The notes beneath the pieces were generated by a model, which saw only the letters and a list, made by a program, of their open reading frames with translations, made no database searches and was not told the origin of the DNA. A DNA stretch of 64,000 nt from assembly GCA_054601695.1 (NCBI GenBank), contig BAAHQB010000145.1, forward strand, positions 62,001 through 126,000. Direction: 5' to 3'. This DNA comes from Amorphochlora amoebiformis. Lineage: Eukaryota; Cercozoa; Chlorarachniophyceae. The position numbers and the translations under genes are program-made. This document shows, in pieces, positions 30,877 through 49,743 of this stretch (within the stretch, counting starts at the first letter, position 1; each line of letters begins with the position of its first letter).

Positions 30877-31688
30877 TACATACATACATATATGTATATA
30901 TATATATATATATATAATGATATATAAGTCAAGCAACATGTGAAGAAAGACGACGAGAGTTAGGCCTAGGGTTAATTTAGGATTGGATCTTGCCTACGTA
31001 TCGTGCTAGGGTTAGGTCCAGGGCAAGGGTTAGGGTTAGCGCCGTAGCCTAACCCTAAGCCCGATTCGAAATCAAACGCTAACCCTCATCCTACCCATAT
31101 CCCTAACCCTTCACGGCTACGTAGTCAAAATGTACTATCGCTATCGAGAGTTAAGATTAGGGTTAGCGTCTACGTATTGGGGAGTGTTTTCGAGGTGTCT
31201 CCGGAGGTGAAGAATACCTGATTAGGGTTCGGGTTAGGGTAGGGTTAGGGTTGGGTTAGAGGGTTAGGGTTAGGGTTAGGGTTAGGGTTACGTCGGGATC
31301 GAGGGATAATAGACGGTCGCAATCACCTACGAATGCGCCGTTTACATAAATCTGGGGAACCTAGGTACAGGGTTAGGTTAGGGTTAGGGTTAGAGTTAGT
31401 GTTAGGGTTAGGGTTAGTGTTGGGAGTGTTGGATCAGATTATTCAACATGATAGTGGTTAGGGTTAGTATTAGGGTTAGAGTAAGGGTTCTACAGTTCGA
31501 ATTCCGCTGACACTTGCGACGGTCGAGAGCAAGGTAGGCTCACCGGCGACCTGGGGTCGGTTAGATATCAGTTTAGGGGGTCGGGTTAGGGTTAGGGTTA
31601 GGGTTAGGGTTAGGGTTAGGGTAACGAATAGCTCTTCATAGGGTACTCCTCGGTCTTTGAGGCTGGTTCGTATGTTTGTGTTTTCGAG
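26742..31688 (-). CDS. glutaredoxin-domain protein with long C-terminal extension (13 exons, 5' end open)
   Basis: Minus-strand exons in coding order: 31626-31688 (right edge uncertain), 31494-31550, 31292-31360, 31174-31217, 30500-30582, 30293-30340, 30101-30144, 29730-29745, 29500-29555, 28652-28710, 27548-27602, 26997-27024, 26742-26770 with a TAA stop. All twelve junctions keep phase; the sum is 651 nt. The first three read [20 protein letters not shown] and [15 protein letters not shown], the second half of a glutaredoxin fold with the cis-Pro TVP motif and the G(G/D).D end. The exon that should hold the redox Cys pair (CxxC or CxxS) was not located. The extension (for example [41 protein letters not shown]) is not recognised; the protein ends DEEVSVIT. 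The exons are embedded in TTAGGG/CCCTAA arrays, which supply several of the splice sites. The gene is divergent from the membrane-protein gene to the right. Confidence 0.8.
27045..27680. repeat. TTAGGG/CCCTAA arrays around glutaredoxin-gene exons
   Basis: TTAGGG at 27045-27102, degenerate CCCTAA at 27138-27545, and TTAGGG at 27604-27675, with exon 27548-27602 between two of them. The dispersed element lies inside at 27246-27345. Confidence 0.95.
27246..27345 (+). repeat. dispersed element, copy B
   Basis: About 100 bases from ACACGATCTGCTGTTATCCC to GCTGAATAATCTGATCC, nearly identical to 47513-47611 (one visible difference, CTAGGA/CTCGGA). It contains the hairpin TGCTGTTA-TCCC-TAACAGCA. Confidence 0.93.
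28717..29155 (+). repeat. TTAGGG array, partly degenerate
   Basis: Perfect TTAGGG blocks at 28717-28770, 29038-29075 and 29108-29150 with degenerate units between. Intronic in the glutaredoxin gene. Confidence 0.95.
29830..30112 (-). repeat. CCCTAA array, partly degenerate
   Basis: CCCTAA units with many variants, abutting exon 30101-30144, whose donor (AGG|GTTAGG on the minus strand) is the first telomeric unit. Confidence 0.93.
31200..31622 (+). repeat. TTAGGG arrays between glutaredoxin-domain exons
   Basis: Blocks at 31222-31290, 31372-31420 and 31582-31622. A short piece of the dispersed element (GGATCAGATTATTCAACATG) is at 31434-31453. Confidence 0.94.
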
Positions 31689-31765
31689 AGTTGTGTATGT
31701 ATATGTATGAAATCAGAATGCAAGCATACATTATGTGTACGTATGTATGTAAAGTAGGTACATAA

Positions 31766-32212
31766 ATGCATAAATACATACGTATAATACTCATAATTAT
31801 ACATACCACACGGATACACACACACACACACACATACATACACATACACATACATGTGTATATGTTAAAAAGATACGTGTACATAAACGCCCACGAAACA
31901 CTTCGAGGCAGACATACGTTTGCTTCGCCAATGTGCAAAACTTACACCCCTGGGGAGTCACAATCTGAACACTCTTCTCCTCCTCCCAATTTCCCGTGCT
32001 CGCCTGAGCTAACCCCTTCCTTCTTCAGAATCGTAGGGGATACCCCACTCGTCACGTGTTGCGCTTGGGTGTTCCCCTCCCCCCGCCCCTTTTTTCGAAA
32101 TCTCAAATCCGAAAATCTGTTTAGAAGTTTCTGTTTTGAGCGTGTATGTGTTCTAGAGATGAGCTTTTATTGGTTCTCAACAGTGTGTTTGGATTTGTAT
32201 ACCAACGAATAG
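31766..32212 (+). CDS. open frame, doubtful
   Basis: An open frame across the intergenic region between two divergent genes. Its second half (SPMCKTYTPGESQSEHSS onward) lies in non-repetitive sequence but has no recognised domain, and other frames are open too. It probably reflects promoter or 5' exon sequence of the glutaredoxin gene (minus) or the membrane-protein gene (plus). Confidence 0.12.
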   Translation: MHKYIRIILIIIHTTRIHTHTHTYIHIHIHVYMLKRYVYINAHETLRGRHTFASPMCKTYTPGESQSEHSSPPPNFPCSPELTPSFFRIVGDTPLVTCCAWVFPSPRPFFRNLKSENLFRSFCFERVCVLEMSFYWFSTVCLDLYTNE

Positions 32213-32297
32213 GTACGCGTCCCTTTTTGGGTCCGACCTCCATGTGCATATTCACACCCCAATATGAAGTGTAAGGGAATGTGAAGAAGACATACTT

Positions 32298-32978
32298 ATG
32301 TATCGAGCGTTACCGATCCCCAAAGCCAGGAGAAACACGAAGAGCCGCGAAAATGAGAAACCCTTGGCCCCACGACTGACCCGACCCTCAACCGACTCGG
32401 ATTTCCCGCCGAGATTCCAGAGGAAAACAGAAAAATTCCAAGAAATATCCCAAGAGCGAACCCTAGAAGTTGGGGGTACCCACGGAAGGGGGGATAGGGA
32501 CGGGAAAAGGGCATTCTTTAGGGTCGGGGAGAGATGGAGTTTGGCTGGTCAAAGCGCAATCAACGTGATGGAGGGGATAATCACAGTGTTACTTTGGGTG
32601 ATGTTACAGCTCATATACCCCCTGGTTGGATATAATTTAAAAATGTTATATCACATATCAATTACTCAATATCTGAATATTATTCTATTCTTCGGCTTAT
32701 TTTTGAATTTTTTGGGAATGAGTGATGGCCGCCTTGTTGTGGTTTTCACGGCCGTGGTGGCGCTGATCCAACCTCTATCCACAAGAGGAGAGGCCGGTGG
32801 TAAAGAGGAAAGGTCGCACGGCCGTACCCAAGCAGCTTCCCGCAAAAAACTGCTAGAAAAATCCAGAGAAAATGCGACATCCATAGCCATGCCCGACTTC
32901 GTTGATACGTTAAGTGCATTTATTCTGTTATGTCCCCACCCCAACCTAATTTTTTTTTCTATTTTGAACTTATTATAA
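32298..32978 (+). CDS. hypothetical protein with hydrophobic segment, 226 aa
   Basis: ATG-initiated frame in balanced-composition sequence. The first ~90 residues are basic and polar. Residues around 90-155 are strongly hydrophobic (IITVLLWVMLQLIYPLVG; IILFFGLFLNFLG), then a basic stretch, then a hydrophobic end. It could hold the N-terminal exon(s) of the membrane-protein gene that starts to be recognisable at 33251. A 106-codon opposite-strand frame overlaps it. No donor was chosen, so this is an open frame rather than a firm gene. Confidence 0.3.
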   Translation: MYRALPIPKARRNTKSRENEKPLAPRLTRPSTDSDFPPRFQRKTEKFQEISQERTLEVGGTHGRGDRDGKRAFFRVGERWSLAGQSAINVMEGIITVLLWVMLQLIYPLVGYNLKMLYHISITQYLNIILFFGLFLNFLGMSDGRLVVVFTAVVALIQPLSTRGEAGGKEERSHGRTQAASRKKLLEKSRENATSIAMPDFVDTLSAFILLCPHPNLIFFSILNLL

Positions 32979-33109
32979 TCTTCCAAAGCGAGTAAATGAC
33001 TACGTAGTGTGGATACGTAGTCATCTGTCTGTCTAACATATGTATATATTTATAATATATATAACAATATATATATATATATATATATATATTTTTATTA
33101 CCATAACAG

Positions 33110-33154
33110 GGCACCGTCAGATAGTACGAGTTGTTGCGTGGTTATTGGTGACCC
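33110..33154 (+). repeat. 5'-edge echo of the 33251 exon
   Basis: A copy of the acceptor (ACCATAACAG) and first ~45 bases of the exon at 33251, differing at two positions, lying in the intron upstream and running directly into TA repeat. It carries the acceptor but no donor. Confidence 0.85.
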
Positions 33155-33195
33155 ATATATATATATATATATTATATATATATATTTTTACATAC

Positions 33196-33236
<41 letters not shown>

Positions 33237-33250
33237 TATTACCATAACAG

Positions 33251-38245
<4,995 letters not shown>

Positions 38246-38438
38246 TTAAGTAATAGTATATATTACTTTTATATGAGATGTGTAGGTTTTGTATGTAAGT
38301 GTACTTGTAGTGTATGTGCATGTATGTACTAGTATGTATATTGTATGTGTATTATATGTATATGTTGGTATGTGAGTATAAGTATTTTCTTTCCTTATTA
38401 GTTAAGATGTATACATGTGCGTATATAGGTAAATCTGT

Positions 38439-38523
<85 letters not shown>

Positions 38524-38539
38524 TAATATATATACATAC

Positions 38540-38571
<32 letters not shown>

Positions 38572-38600
38572 TAAAATACCTAAATATATATATATATATC

Positions 38601-38654
<54 letters not shown>

Positions 38655-38687
38655 ATATATATATATACTATATTTTATATTATATAT

Positions 38688-38748
<61 letters not shown>

Positions 38749-38752
38749 CATG

Positions 38753-38859
<107 letters not shown>

Positions 38860-38878
38860 CATACATACATATATGTAC

Positions 38879-38913
<35 letters not shown>

Positions 38914-38947
38914 CACACATACACACATATATATGTTGTTGTTGCAG

Positions 38948-39240
<293 letters not shown>

Positions 39241-39274
39241 ATAGACACTTCGGTTTGTGAATTCCTTTTCGCAT

Positions 39275-39340
39275 GTGACACGTGTAAGTGACACGTGTAA
39301 GTGACACGTGTAAGTGATACGTGTAAGTGACACGTGTAAG
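39275..39340 (+). promoter_or_regulatory. five 13-bp tandem units with ACACGTGT palindrome
   Basis: Units of the form GTGACACGTGTAA are repeated five times (one with ACACGTGT changed to ATACGTGT), about 615 bases before the G-alpha start codon. Two further ACACGTGT palindromes lie at about 39583 and 39605. CACGTG is a classic E-box/G-box core. Regulatory use is inferred from position and clustering only. Confidence 0.4.
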
Positions 39341-39408
39341 GGGACGTTGGGAACTTAGGTGAAATTGGATTCTATGATGGAAGATTCCACTTTGCGTTTA
39401 TATATGTA

Positions 39409-39481
<73 letters not shown>

Positions 39482-39954
39482 TGCATACATATTGTGTGTG
39501 AGTGCATACAAGTACACACTCAAATATTCACACATCTCTGCTCACATCTAACCCCCACCCGAACCAACCTCAAGAGACACACAGACACGTGTACACCCAC
39601 CTGACACGTGTTTAGACGCGACCACAATAATCGTATCTGTCAAGGCAAACGATTCAGCATTAGTGACAAGGCCAAATGTCACATATAAGAATTCCAGGAT
39701 TAATATCTCCTAGGATGTAACAAGAGCTAACATACAGCCAAAATGCCAAAATTACTTGCCGATTTCACCTAAAATACGACAAATTCACACAAACGAAACG
39801 TCTTTCCTTCCCGAAGCTGTAACCCCGGCTGTCGCCTCATCCTGAGGAAAGAAAGCCATCTGCGGAGACAACCCTCTCGCGAGTGCTTACATCAGCGACC
39901 CGGAAACCGCGCGTAGTTGCAGGGAAAGCGCTTAGAGAAGGATACCGAGCTGAC

Positions 39955-40858
39955 ATGGGATGCTCGACTTCCGTCCCGAACGCGGCCGAACTGCATAGCA
40001 GGGCGCTGGAGAAACAACTGAGGAACGACCTGGCTGAGATGAAGACCGAACATAAAATACTCCTTTTAGGTGAAAAATCCTGGTTTTTTCTGTGAACATG
40101 AGATCGGAGAGAGATATGTTACCGGAGGAGAGCTCTGTTCGGGCTTGTTGTGTTCGGATAACGGTGGGTGGGGGGTTTGGGGTGGGGTCTGGGGTTTTGT
40201 ACGGGGGGGGGGTGTTTGGTGTTTTTGGAAAAAAAAAATAAAAAAATCATCTGGATATGGCTTTGAGAATGACATCAGAGGTAGGAATTACTTATTTCTC
40301 GAACAGTGGAAGCGAGAACTTTGGGGTAGCATGGAAGGCTTGAAGAGTCGGGCAGACAGAATTGATGCTTTTTCCTGAATGCGTCGCGGAATCGGAGGAC
40401 CATACAAAGAAATATCGATTTTTTTTGGTGTTGACGCGTGAGATGGAAGAGAGAGGAAAGGGATTCAGGGTTGGGTCGGGAAAGACGTGGTGGTTTGGTA
40501 TGTGTTTATCGGGAGCTCGCTCTATCGCTCTCTCGATCTCTCTCTCTAATCTCCTCGCTCTATCGCTCTCGCTCTATCGCTCTATCGCTCTCGCTCTATC
40601 GCTTTATCGCTCTCGCTCTATCGCCCTATCGCTCTCGCTCTATCGCTCTATCGCTCTCGCTCTATCGCTCTATCGCTCTACCGCTCTAGCTCTATCGCTC
40701 TCGCTCTATCGCTCTATTGCTCTCGCTCTCGCTCTCCACCGCTTTTGATTTTCCCTCGCTTTATGTTTATCTTATCCTTTCTCCGTTATTTTTTTATTAT
40801 TTTGTAATGTGTGTGCGTGTGTGTGTTTGTATATATAAATATGTATATGTAAGTGTTG

Positions 40859-40894
<36 letters not shown>

Positions 40895-40901
40895 AGTGTT
40901 G

Positions 40902-40958
<57 letters not shown>

Positions 40959-41351
40959 GTGTGTGTTATATGATAATATGTGTATGTGAGTGTTTACATA
41001 AATATACATACATATGTACATATAATATTTATATATATATATATAGATATCAATTACATATGTATTTACCAATATATATATATATATATATATATATAAC
41101 ATATATATATATATATATTATATATTTATATATATATATATTTATATACATTAGGTGCTGGTGGTTGTGGGAAGAGTACGATTATGAAACAGGTATATAT
41201 ATATATATATATATATATATTCAGATGAAAACAATCCACAATACCATATTCACCCCTTAAGGGGTGACATATACATGTATACATATGTATATACACATAT
41301 ATATATACATATACATATATATGTGTATGTGTATACATGTATACATATACA

Positions 41352-41390
<39 letters not shown>

Positions 41391-42190
41391 TTCTTCAGAT
41401 GAAAACAATCCACAATACCAAATTCACCCCTGCGGAAATCACGGAATTTTCGCAAATCGTGCGTGACAACCTTCTTAGTGCCATACACTCTGTAGCCAAG
41501 GTATACTTTTTTAAATATATATAGATATATATATGTATATATATATATATATATTTATGTATACATATATATATATATATATATATATATCGTTCGTGAT
41601 AACTTTCATAGTGCCATACACTCCGTAGCTAAGGTATACCATTAACACTTTTATATTTATATATATATATACATACATTATATATATATAATATATAATA
41701 TATTTATATTTTTGATATATATATATATATATATATATATCGAGAGGAAGAGAGAGCGAAACAGAGAGAGAGCGCGAGAGAGAGAGCAAGAGCAAACGAG
41801 AGCGAGAGCAAGAAAGAGCAGAGAGAGAGCGCGAGAGTGAGAGAGAGAGAGAACGAGATAGCTAGAGTGAGAGAGAGCGAGAATGAGAGAGAGCGAGAGA
41901 GGGCGAGAGAGTACGAAAAGAGCAAGAGAGAGAAAAGCGAGCAAGAGAGAGCAGAGAGAGAAAGCCAGAGTGAGAGAGAGAGCGAAAGAGATAGCTAGGG
42001 TGAGGGAGAGCGAGAATGAGAGAGGGCGGGAGAGCGAGAGAGTGCGAAAAGAGCGAGAGTGAGAGAGAGTGAAAGAGAGAGAGAGTGAAAGAGAGAGCGA
42101 GAGAAAGGAGAATGAGTCTGTAGTTTATGTACACGTATATTTTTATAATGTGGGTATATACATATATATATATATATATATATACATATG

Positions 42191-42260
<70 letters not shown>

Positions 42261-42263
42261 TGA

Positions 42264-42294
<31 letters not shown>

Positions 42295-42617
42295 CATTAT
42301 AGGCGAGTGATGATTTGGGATATGATGTACATACATATATATATATATGTGTATATACACATATGTATATATTTATAACTATATATATACATATATTTAT
42401 ATAATATATATATATATATATATTATAGGCGAGTGATGATTTGGGATATGACTTCGAGAGCAAAGATGTGCTGGTATATAATCTATACTATTACATTATA
42501 TATATGCATATATATATATATATATGTGTGTGTATGTGTGTGTATGTATGTGTGTATATATATTATTTATTTATTATGTGTATGTCTACAATCATATATA
42601 AATATTTATATACATAC

Positions 42618-42660
<43 letters not shown>

Positions 42661-42697
42661 GTGTGTGTGTATAAGACATACACACATGTATACAAAG

Positions 42698-42768
<71 letters not shown>

Positions 42769-42833
42769 CTAGGACATAACGACTTATTTCAAGACAATGA
42801 ACAAACACGCCAGAAATGAAATATCAGAAAAGG

Positions 42834-42928
<95 letters not shown>

Positions 42929-43918
42929 GTATACATATATATATATATATATATATGTATACACATATATATATATATATTATTCTAAGGTCTGGAAGGA
43001 GGTGAATTGAAGGAAATGGTGGACAAAATCAACACATTCTGGGCAGACCCAACAATAAAAGAGGTCCAAAAACGATCCCTCTCTATCTATATCCCTCTCC
43101 ATCCAACATCCCTCTCCATCCAACATCCCTCTCCATCCAACATCCCTCTCCATCCAACATCCCTCTCCATCCAACATCCCTCTCCATCCAATATCCCTCT
43201 CCATCCAACATCCCTCTCCATCCAACATCCCTCTCCATCCAACATCCCTCTCCATCCCAACATCCCTCTCCATCCCATATCCCTCTCCATCCAACATCCC
43301 TCTCCATCCAATATCCCTCTCTATCCATCTCAATCATCACCCTCTCTATCCCACTCTATCTCTACCAATTTTTAATTTTATAAAAATCTCTATCCCTGTC
43401 TATCTCTATCCCTCTCTATCTCTCTCTATCTATATCCCTCTCTATCTCTATCCCTCTCTATCCCTCTCTATCTATATCCCTCTCTATCTCTATCCCTCTC
43501 TATCCCTCTCTATCCCTCTCTATCTATATCCCTCTCTATCTACATCCCTCTCTATCCCTCTCTATCTATATCCCTCTCTATCTCTCTCTATCTATACCTC
43601 TCTATCTCTATCCCTCTCTGTCCCTCTCTATCTATATCCCTCTCTATCCCTCTCTATCTATATCCCTTACTATCTACATCCCTCTCTATCTACATCCCTC
43701 TCTATCTACATCCTTCTCTATCTACATCCCTCTCTATCTATATCCCTCTCTATCTACATCCCTCTCTATCTACATCCCTCTCTATCTACATCCCTCTCTA
43801 TCTACATCCCTCTCTATCTATATCCCTCTCTATCCCAAACTATCCCTCTCTATCTATATCCCTCTCTATCTCCATCCCTCCCTATCTATATCCCTCTCTA
43901 TCTCCATCCCTCCCTATC

Positions 43919-43990
<72 letters not shown>

Positions 43991-44522
43991 TAGGTGTTCT
44001 CTAGAGGAAATGAGTACAGTATTCTCGAATCTGCCTTCTAGTAACAAATATAACCCTAACCCTAACCCTAACCCTAACCCTAACCCTTACTCCAACAAAC
44101 CTTCCCTACTCTATCCCTAACCCTAACCCTAACCTAACCCTACCCGAACTCTAACCCTAACCCTACCCGAACTCTAACCCTAACCCTAACCCCAACCTTC
44201 CCTAACTCTAACCCTAACTCTAATCCTAACCCTAACCTAACCCTAACCCTAACCTTCCCTAGCTCTAACCCTAACCCTAACCCTAACCCTAACCGTAACC
44301 TTCCCCAACGCTAACCCTAACCCTAATCTTTAACCCTAACTAACCGTAAGCTTCCCTAGCTCTAACCCTAACCCTAACCCTAACCCTAACCCTAACCCTA
44401 ACCCTAACCCTCAGTTTTATTAACGATCGTGGGCCCGCCACAATTCTCCCCTCTAGGTATATCTGCTGGTCTAGATATAAGTGGATATATATATATATAT
44501 ATATATATACATACATATACAC

Positions 44523-44615
<93 letters not shown>

Positions 44616-44884
44616 ATGTATATGTGGGTATTTATACATTCAAACAAAGACACACGCACACTCACACAAATGAATATATATATATATATGTATATATATA
44701 CATATATATATATGTATATTGTATGTTGTATATTGTATATATATATATATATGTATATTGTATATTGTATATATATATATATAGCTACGTCGCCACATAT
44801 GAAGACATCGTCAGATCACGTAGGGCTACAGAGGCCATAACAGGTAATATATATACATATAGATATGTAGATATAGATAAATGG

Positions 44885-44934
<50 letters not shown>

Positions 44935-45175
44935 CAACCGTAAGTTAGGATTTAACCTAATTGGATCCCTAACCCTAAGCTTAACCCTAACTCTAACCCT
45001 AGCACTAACCCTAACCCTAACCCTAACCCTAAGCTTAATGCTTTAAAATCGAAACATGTTTAGGTTACTTCTATTTCTTTGTATATTAATATATTATGTG
45101 TATATACACATACATGTGTGTGTGTGTGTGTGTGTGTTTGTATGTAATATGTGTACATATATATGTATGTATGTG

Positions 45176-45208
<33 letters not shown>

Positions 45209-45332
45209 ATATATATATGTATATATATATGTATATTATGTACATATGTATATATATGTATATATATATATTATATGAATCAATATAAAGTAAACTGTTA
45301 AAAGCACTCAGACCAAGCCAAACGTTAATTTC

Positions 45333-45389
<57 letters not shown>

Positions 45390-45590
45390 CAGAATATAAG
45401 TTCCAAGATGAGAAAAGAGGATCTAAAATAACGTAAGATATGTACTTATATATATATATATATATGTATATATATCTAATATATATATATATATATATAG
45501 CATTCAAATATATATATATATATATATACATATGCATGTATATGTGAGTATATTTGTTTTCAACATATGTATATTTGTATTTGAAGATAC

Positions 45591-45658
<68 letters not shown>

Positions 45659-45819
45659 ATATATATATATTTAAGACATTATTCACGCTCATTCTCCAAA
45701 TTCCATCTACGTGTTTATATAGATCATTTATATATATATATACATATATATATAGGCTAGTTGATGTCGGAGGCCAGCGAGATAGACGCAAAAAATGGAT
45801 CCGATGTTTTGATAAGGTA

Positions 45820-45877
<58 letters not shown>

Positions 45878-45997
45878 ATATATATGTTACATAAATACAT
45901 ATATATATAGTACATTATAGGTCACTCCTATTCTATTCCTGGCGTCCCTCTCAGAGCATGACATGTTAATTACATATGCGTTTGTGTTTTTGTGCAC

Positions 45998-46052
<55 letters not shown>

Positions 46053-46121
46053 TACATATATATGTATGTATGTATATATATATGTATACATATATATATA
46101 TATACATCAATATGTACACGC

Positions 46122-46166
<45 letters not shown>

Positions 46167-46279
46167 GGTTACTTTGATATTATTCGTGGCGTCCTTGTCA
46201 GAGTATGACATGATGCTTGAGGAGGATGCTACAAGAAATAGGATGTATGAATCTTTAGACCTTTTTGATGGTAATTCAT

Positions 46280-46328
<49 letters not shown>

Positions 46329-46420
46329 ATCTGTAAATATATATATATATATATATGTAAATACATACAAGCTACAAGAAATAGGATGTATGAATCTTTA
46401 GACCTTTTTGACGGTAATTC

Positions 46421-46482
<62 letters not shown>

Positions 46483-46564
46483 CTGTAATATTTTTTTATA
46501 TGTAATACATACAAGCTACAAGAAATAGGATGTATGAATCTTTAGACCTTTTTGACGGTAATTC

Positions 46565-46600
<36 letters not shown>

Positions 46601-46958
46601 ATATACAAGAAATAGGATGTATGAATCTTTAGAACTTTTATAGAGGTATAGAGGTATAAAGGATATGAAATGGTTCGAAAACCCGCCAATTGTCTTAACT
46701 ATCAACGTCGATAATATATATATATATATTTTATATATATATATATATATAGGTATAAAGGATATGAAATGGTTCGAAAACACGCCAATTGTCTTAATTA
46801 TCAACGTCGATAATATGTATATATATATATTATATATATTTATATATATATATATATAGGTATAAAGGATATGAAATGGTTCGAAAACACGCCAATTGTC
46901 TTATTTCTCAACAAATGGGATAAATTTCTGGTAAATAACACATATATATATATATAAT

Positions 46959-47003
<45 letters not shown>

Positions 47004-48190
47004 AGATATGTATATATATGTATGTACATATATGTACATATAGGTACATATGAAAGTATATATATATAAATAAATATATATATAATATATGTAAATATAA
47101 AAGTATATATATCAATAGATATGTGTGTTTTATTCCTTAAGGAGTGATAAAATGTACATATCTAAACCTAGGGTGTAATTAAATACATATGTATATATAT
47201 GTATGTATATATGTATATATACCGTGTATAACATTACTTCAAATCTATTCTCATCCTAACTCTAACCCAAACTGTAATCCCAACCCTAACCCTAACCCTA
47301 ACCCTAACCCTAACCCTAACCCTAACCAAACCCTAGGAAAAGATAACGGTCAGGGATTTACCCTTCGAAGACTACGATGGTACAAACACTAACCCTAACC
47401 CTAACCCTAACCCTAACCCTAACCCTAACCCTAACCCTAGCGTTTAGTAACCCTGACCTAACTCTAACGCTAACTATATCATCTCTATGCCTTTCCCTAA
47501 CCCTGACCTCCCATCAACACGATCTGCTGTTATCCCTAACAGCACTATAGCCCCACTCTGTGGAGGAGTCAATGGTCCTCGGACTAAGACATGCTGAATA
47601 ATCTGATCCTAACCTCTAAGCCCTCTCCCCTATATCTACCCTTCTCGAAAAAAAAAATTCTTATGTATTCTAACCTAAACATGCTTACGCAAACCCTAAC
47701 CCTAACCCTAACCCTAACCCTAACCCTAGCTCTAAGCCTCTACACCTTAACGTTAACTGTCACCAGCTCCTAATATTCTGATGACAGTTGACCCTTATTT
47801 GGGTTTTTTTTTTTTTTTGGTTTTTTTTTTTTTTCCTCTTTTTTTTTCTCTTTTTTTTTTTTTCTTCTTTCTTACCTGATGATTCTCTCGTGGATATGAG
47901 AAGGATTTCTTACTCATTTACTTATCGCTAATTTGCCTAACCCTAATCCTAATCTTAAAACAGCCCGAATATTACCAAGCCAAGCCTAATGAGTCTAACC
48001 CTAACCCTAACCCTAACCCTTATTGAGAGTGTACGTAACCCAAAGTTTAACCAAGATGAGGCTAACCCTAACCCTAATGAGGCTAACCGTAACCCTAACC
48101 CTAACCCTAACCCTAACCCTAATTAGGAGGAAAAGATGCAGAAAAAGCGTTTGAATACATTAAGTCTGCATTCCAGGGTATGTATTGTAC

Positions 48191-48255
<65 letters not shown>

Positions 48256-48380
48256 ACACATATATATATCATATATAAACATATACACATATACATATAT
48301 ATATATATATTAGGGTCGGATGAGGAGATGTATGTCTACAAAACGATTGCTATCGACAAAAACAATATCGAAAAGGTTAC

Positions 48381-48428
<48 letters not shown>

Positions 48429-48518
48429 TATATATAATACACACATATATATATATGTACGAAATAAGTATTTTCACATGCTGAGATAAAGATTTGTATA
48501 CGGTGTCGCTATATTCAG

Positions 48519-48557
<39 letters not shown>

Positions 48558-48735
48558 ATATACTCCATAAACACGTCCAGTCACAAGCTTAAGCTTCAAG
48601 CAGTTGATACATAATGCTATTAATACTACACTTTGTTTATACAGATTGATATATCTACATATTTATGATGTATACGTGTATATACATATATATATGTATA
48701 TTATACATATATATATATTATATATATATACATAC

Positions 48736-48769
<34 letters not shown>

Positions 48770-48851
48770 GCAAGCAAGTTGATATTTAATGCTATTAATA
48801 ATACACTTTTTTTATACAGATTCATATATCTACATATTTATGATATGAACG

Positions 48852-48888
<37 letters not shown>

Positions 48889-48959
48889 TAGAGCAAGTTG
48901 ATATTTAATGCTATTAATAATACACTTTGTTTATACAGATTCATATATCTACATATTTA

Positions 48960-49000
<41 letters not shown>

Positions 49001-49078
49001 AGCAAGTTGATATATAATGCTATTAATAATACACTTTGTTTATACAGATTCATATATCTACATATTTATGATATATAC

Positions 49079-49158
<80 letters not shown>

Positions 49159-49544
49159 AGCAAGTTGATATATAATGCTATTAATAATACACTTTGTTTA
49201 TACAGATTCATATATCTACATATTTATGATATATACGTGTATATATATATATATGTATATTATATATATAAATATATATATATATATAAATATATATGTA
49301 TGTATATATATATGCAAGCAAGTTGATATATAATGCTTTAATACTACACTTTGTTTATACAGATTCATATATCTACATATTTATGATATATACGTGTATA
49401 TAAATATGTATATATATATATATATATTATTAATATTAAACTTTGTGTGTAAAGATTTATACATGTACATATTTACATATGTGGAAATCGTGAAACATAT
49501 ACGACGTATAAACAAACATATATATACATAATATATGTATATAT

Positions 49545-49588
<44 letters not shown>

Positions 49589-49709
49589 ATATATATAAAA
49601 TATATATGTACGTATATTTATATACAATATCATATATATTCATGTATACATACACACACACATATATATATATATATATAATACCGGTATATTCATTTAT
49701 ATACACACA

Positions 49710-49743
<34 letters not shown>

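Noticed and set aside
42980-43375. Frames repeating [16 protein letters not shown] and the opposite-strand [12 protein letters not shown]
   Set aside because: The 17-bp minisatellite in G-alpha intron 6; a multiple of 17 bp is open in several frames. Only 42990-43063 is coding.
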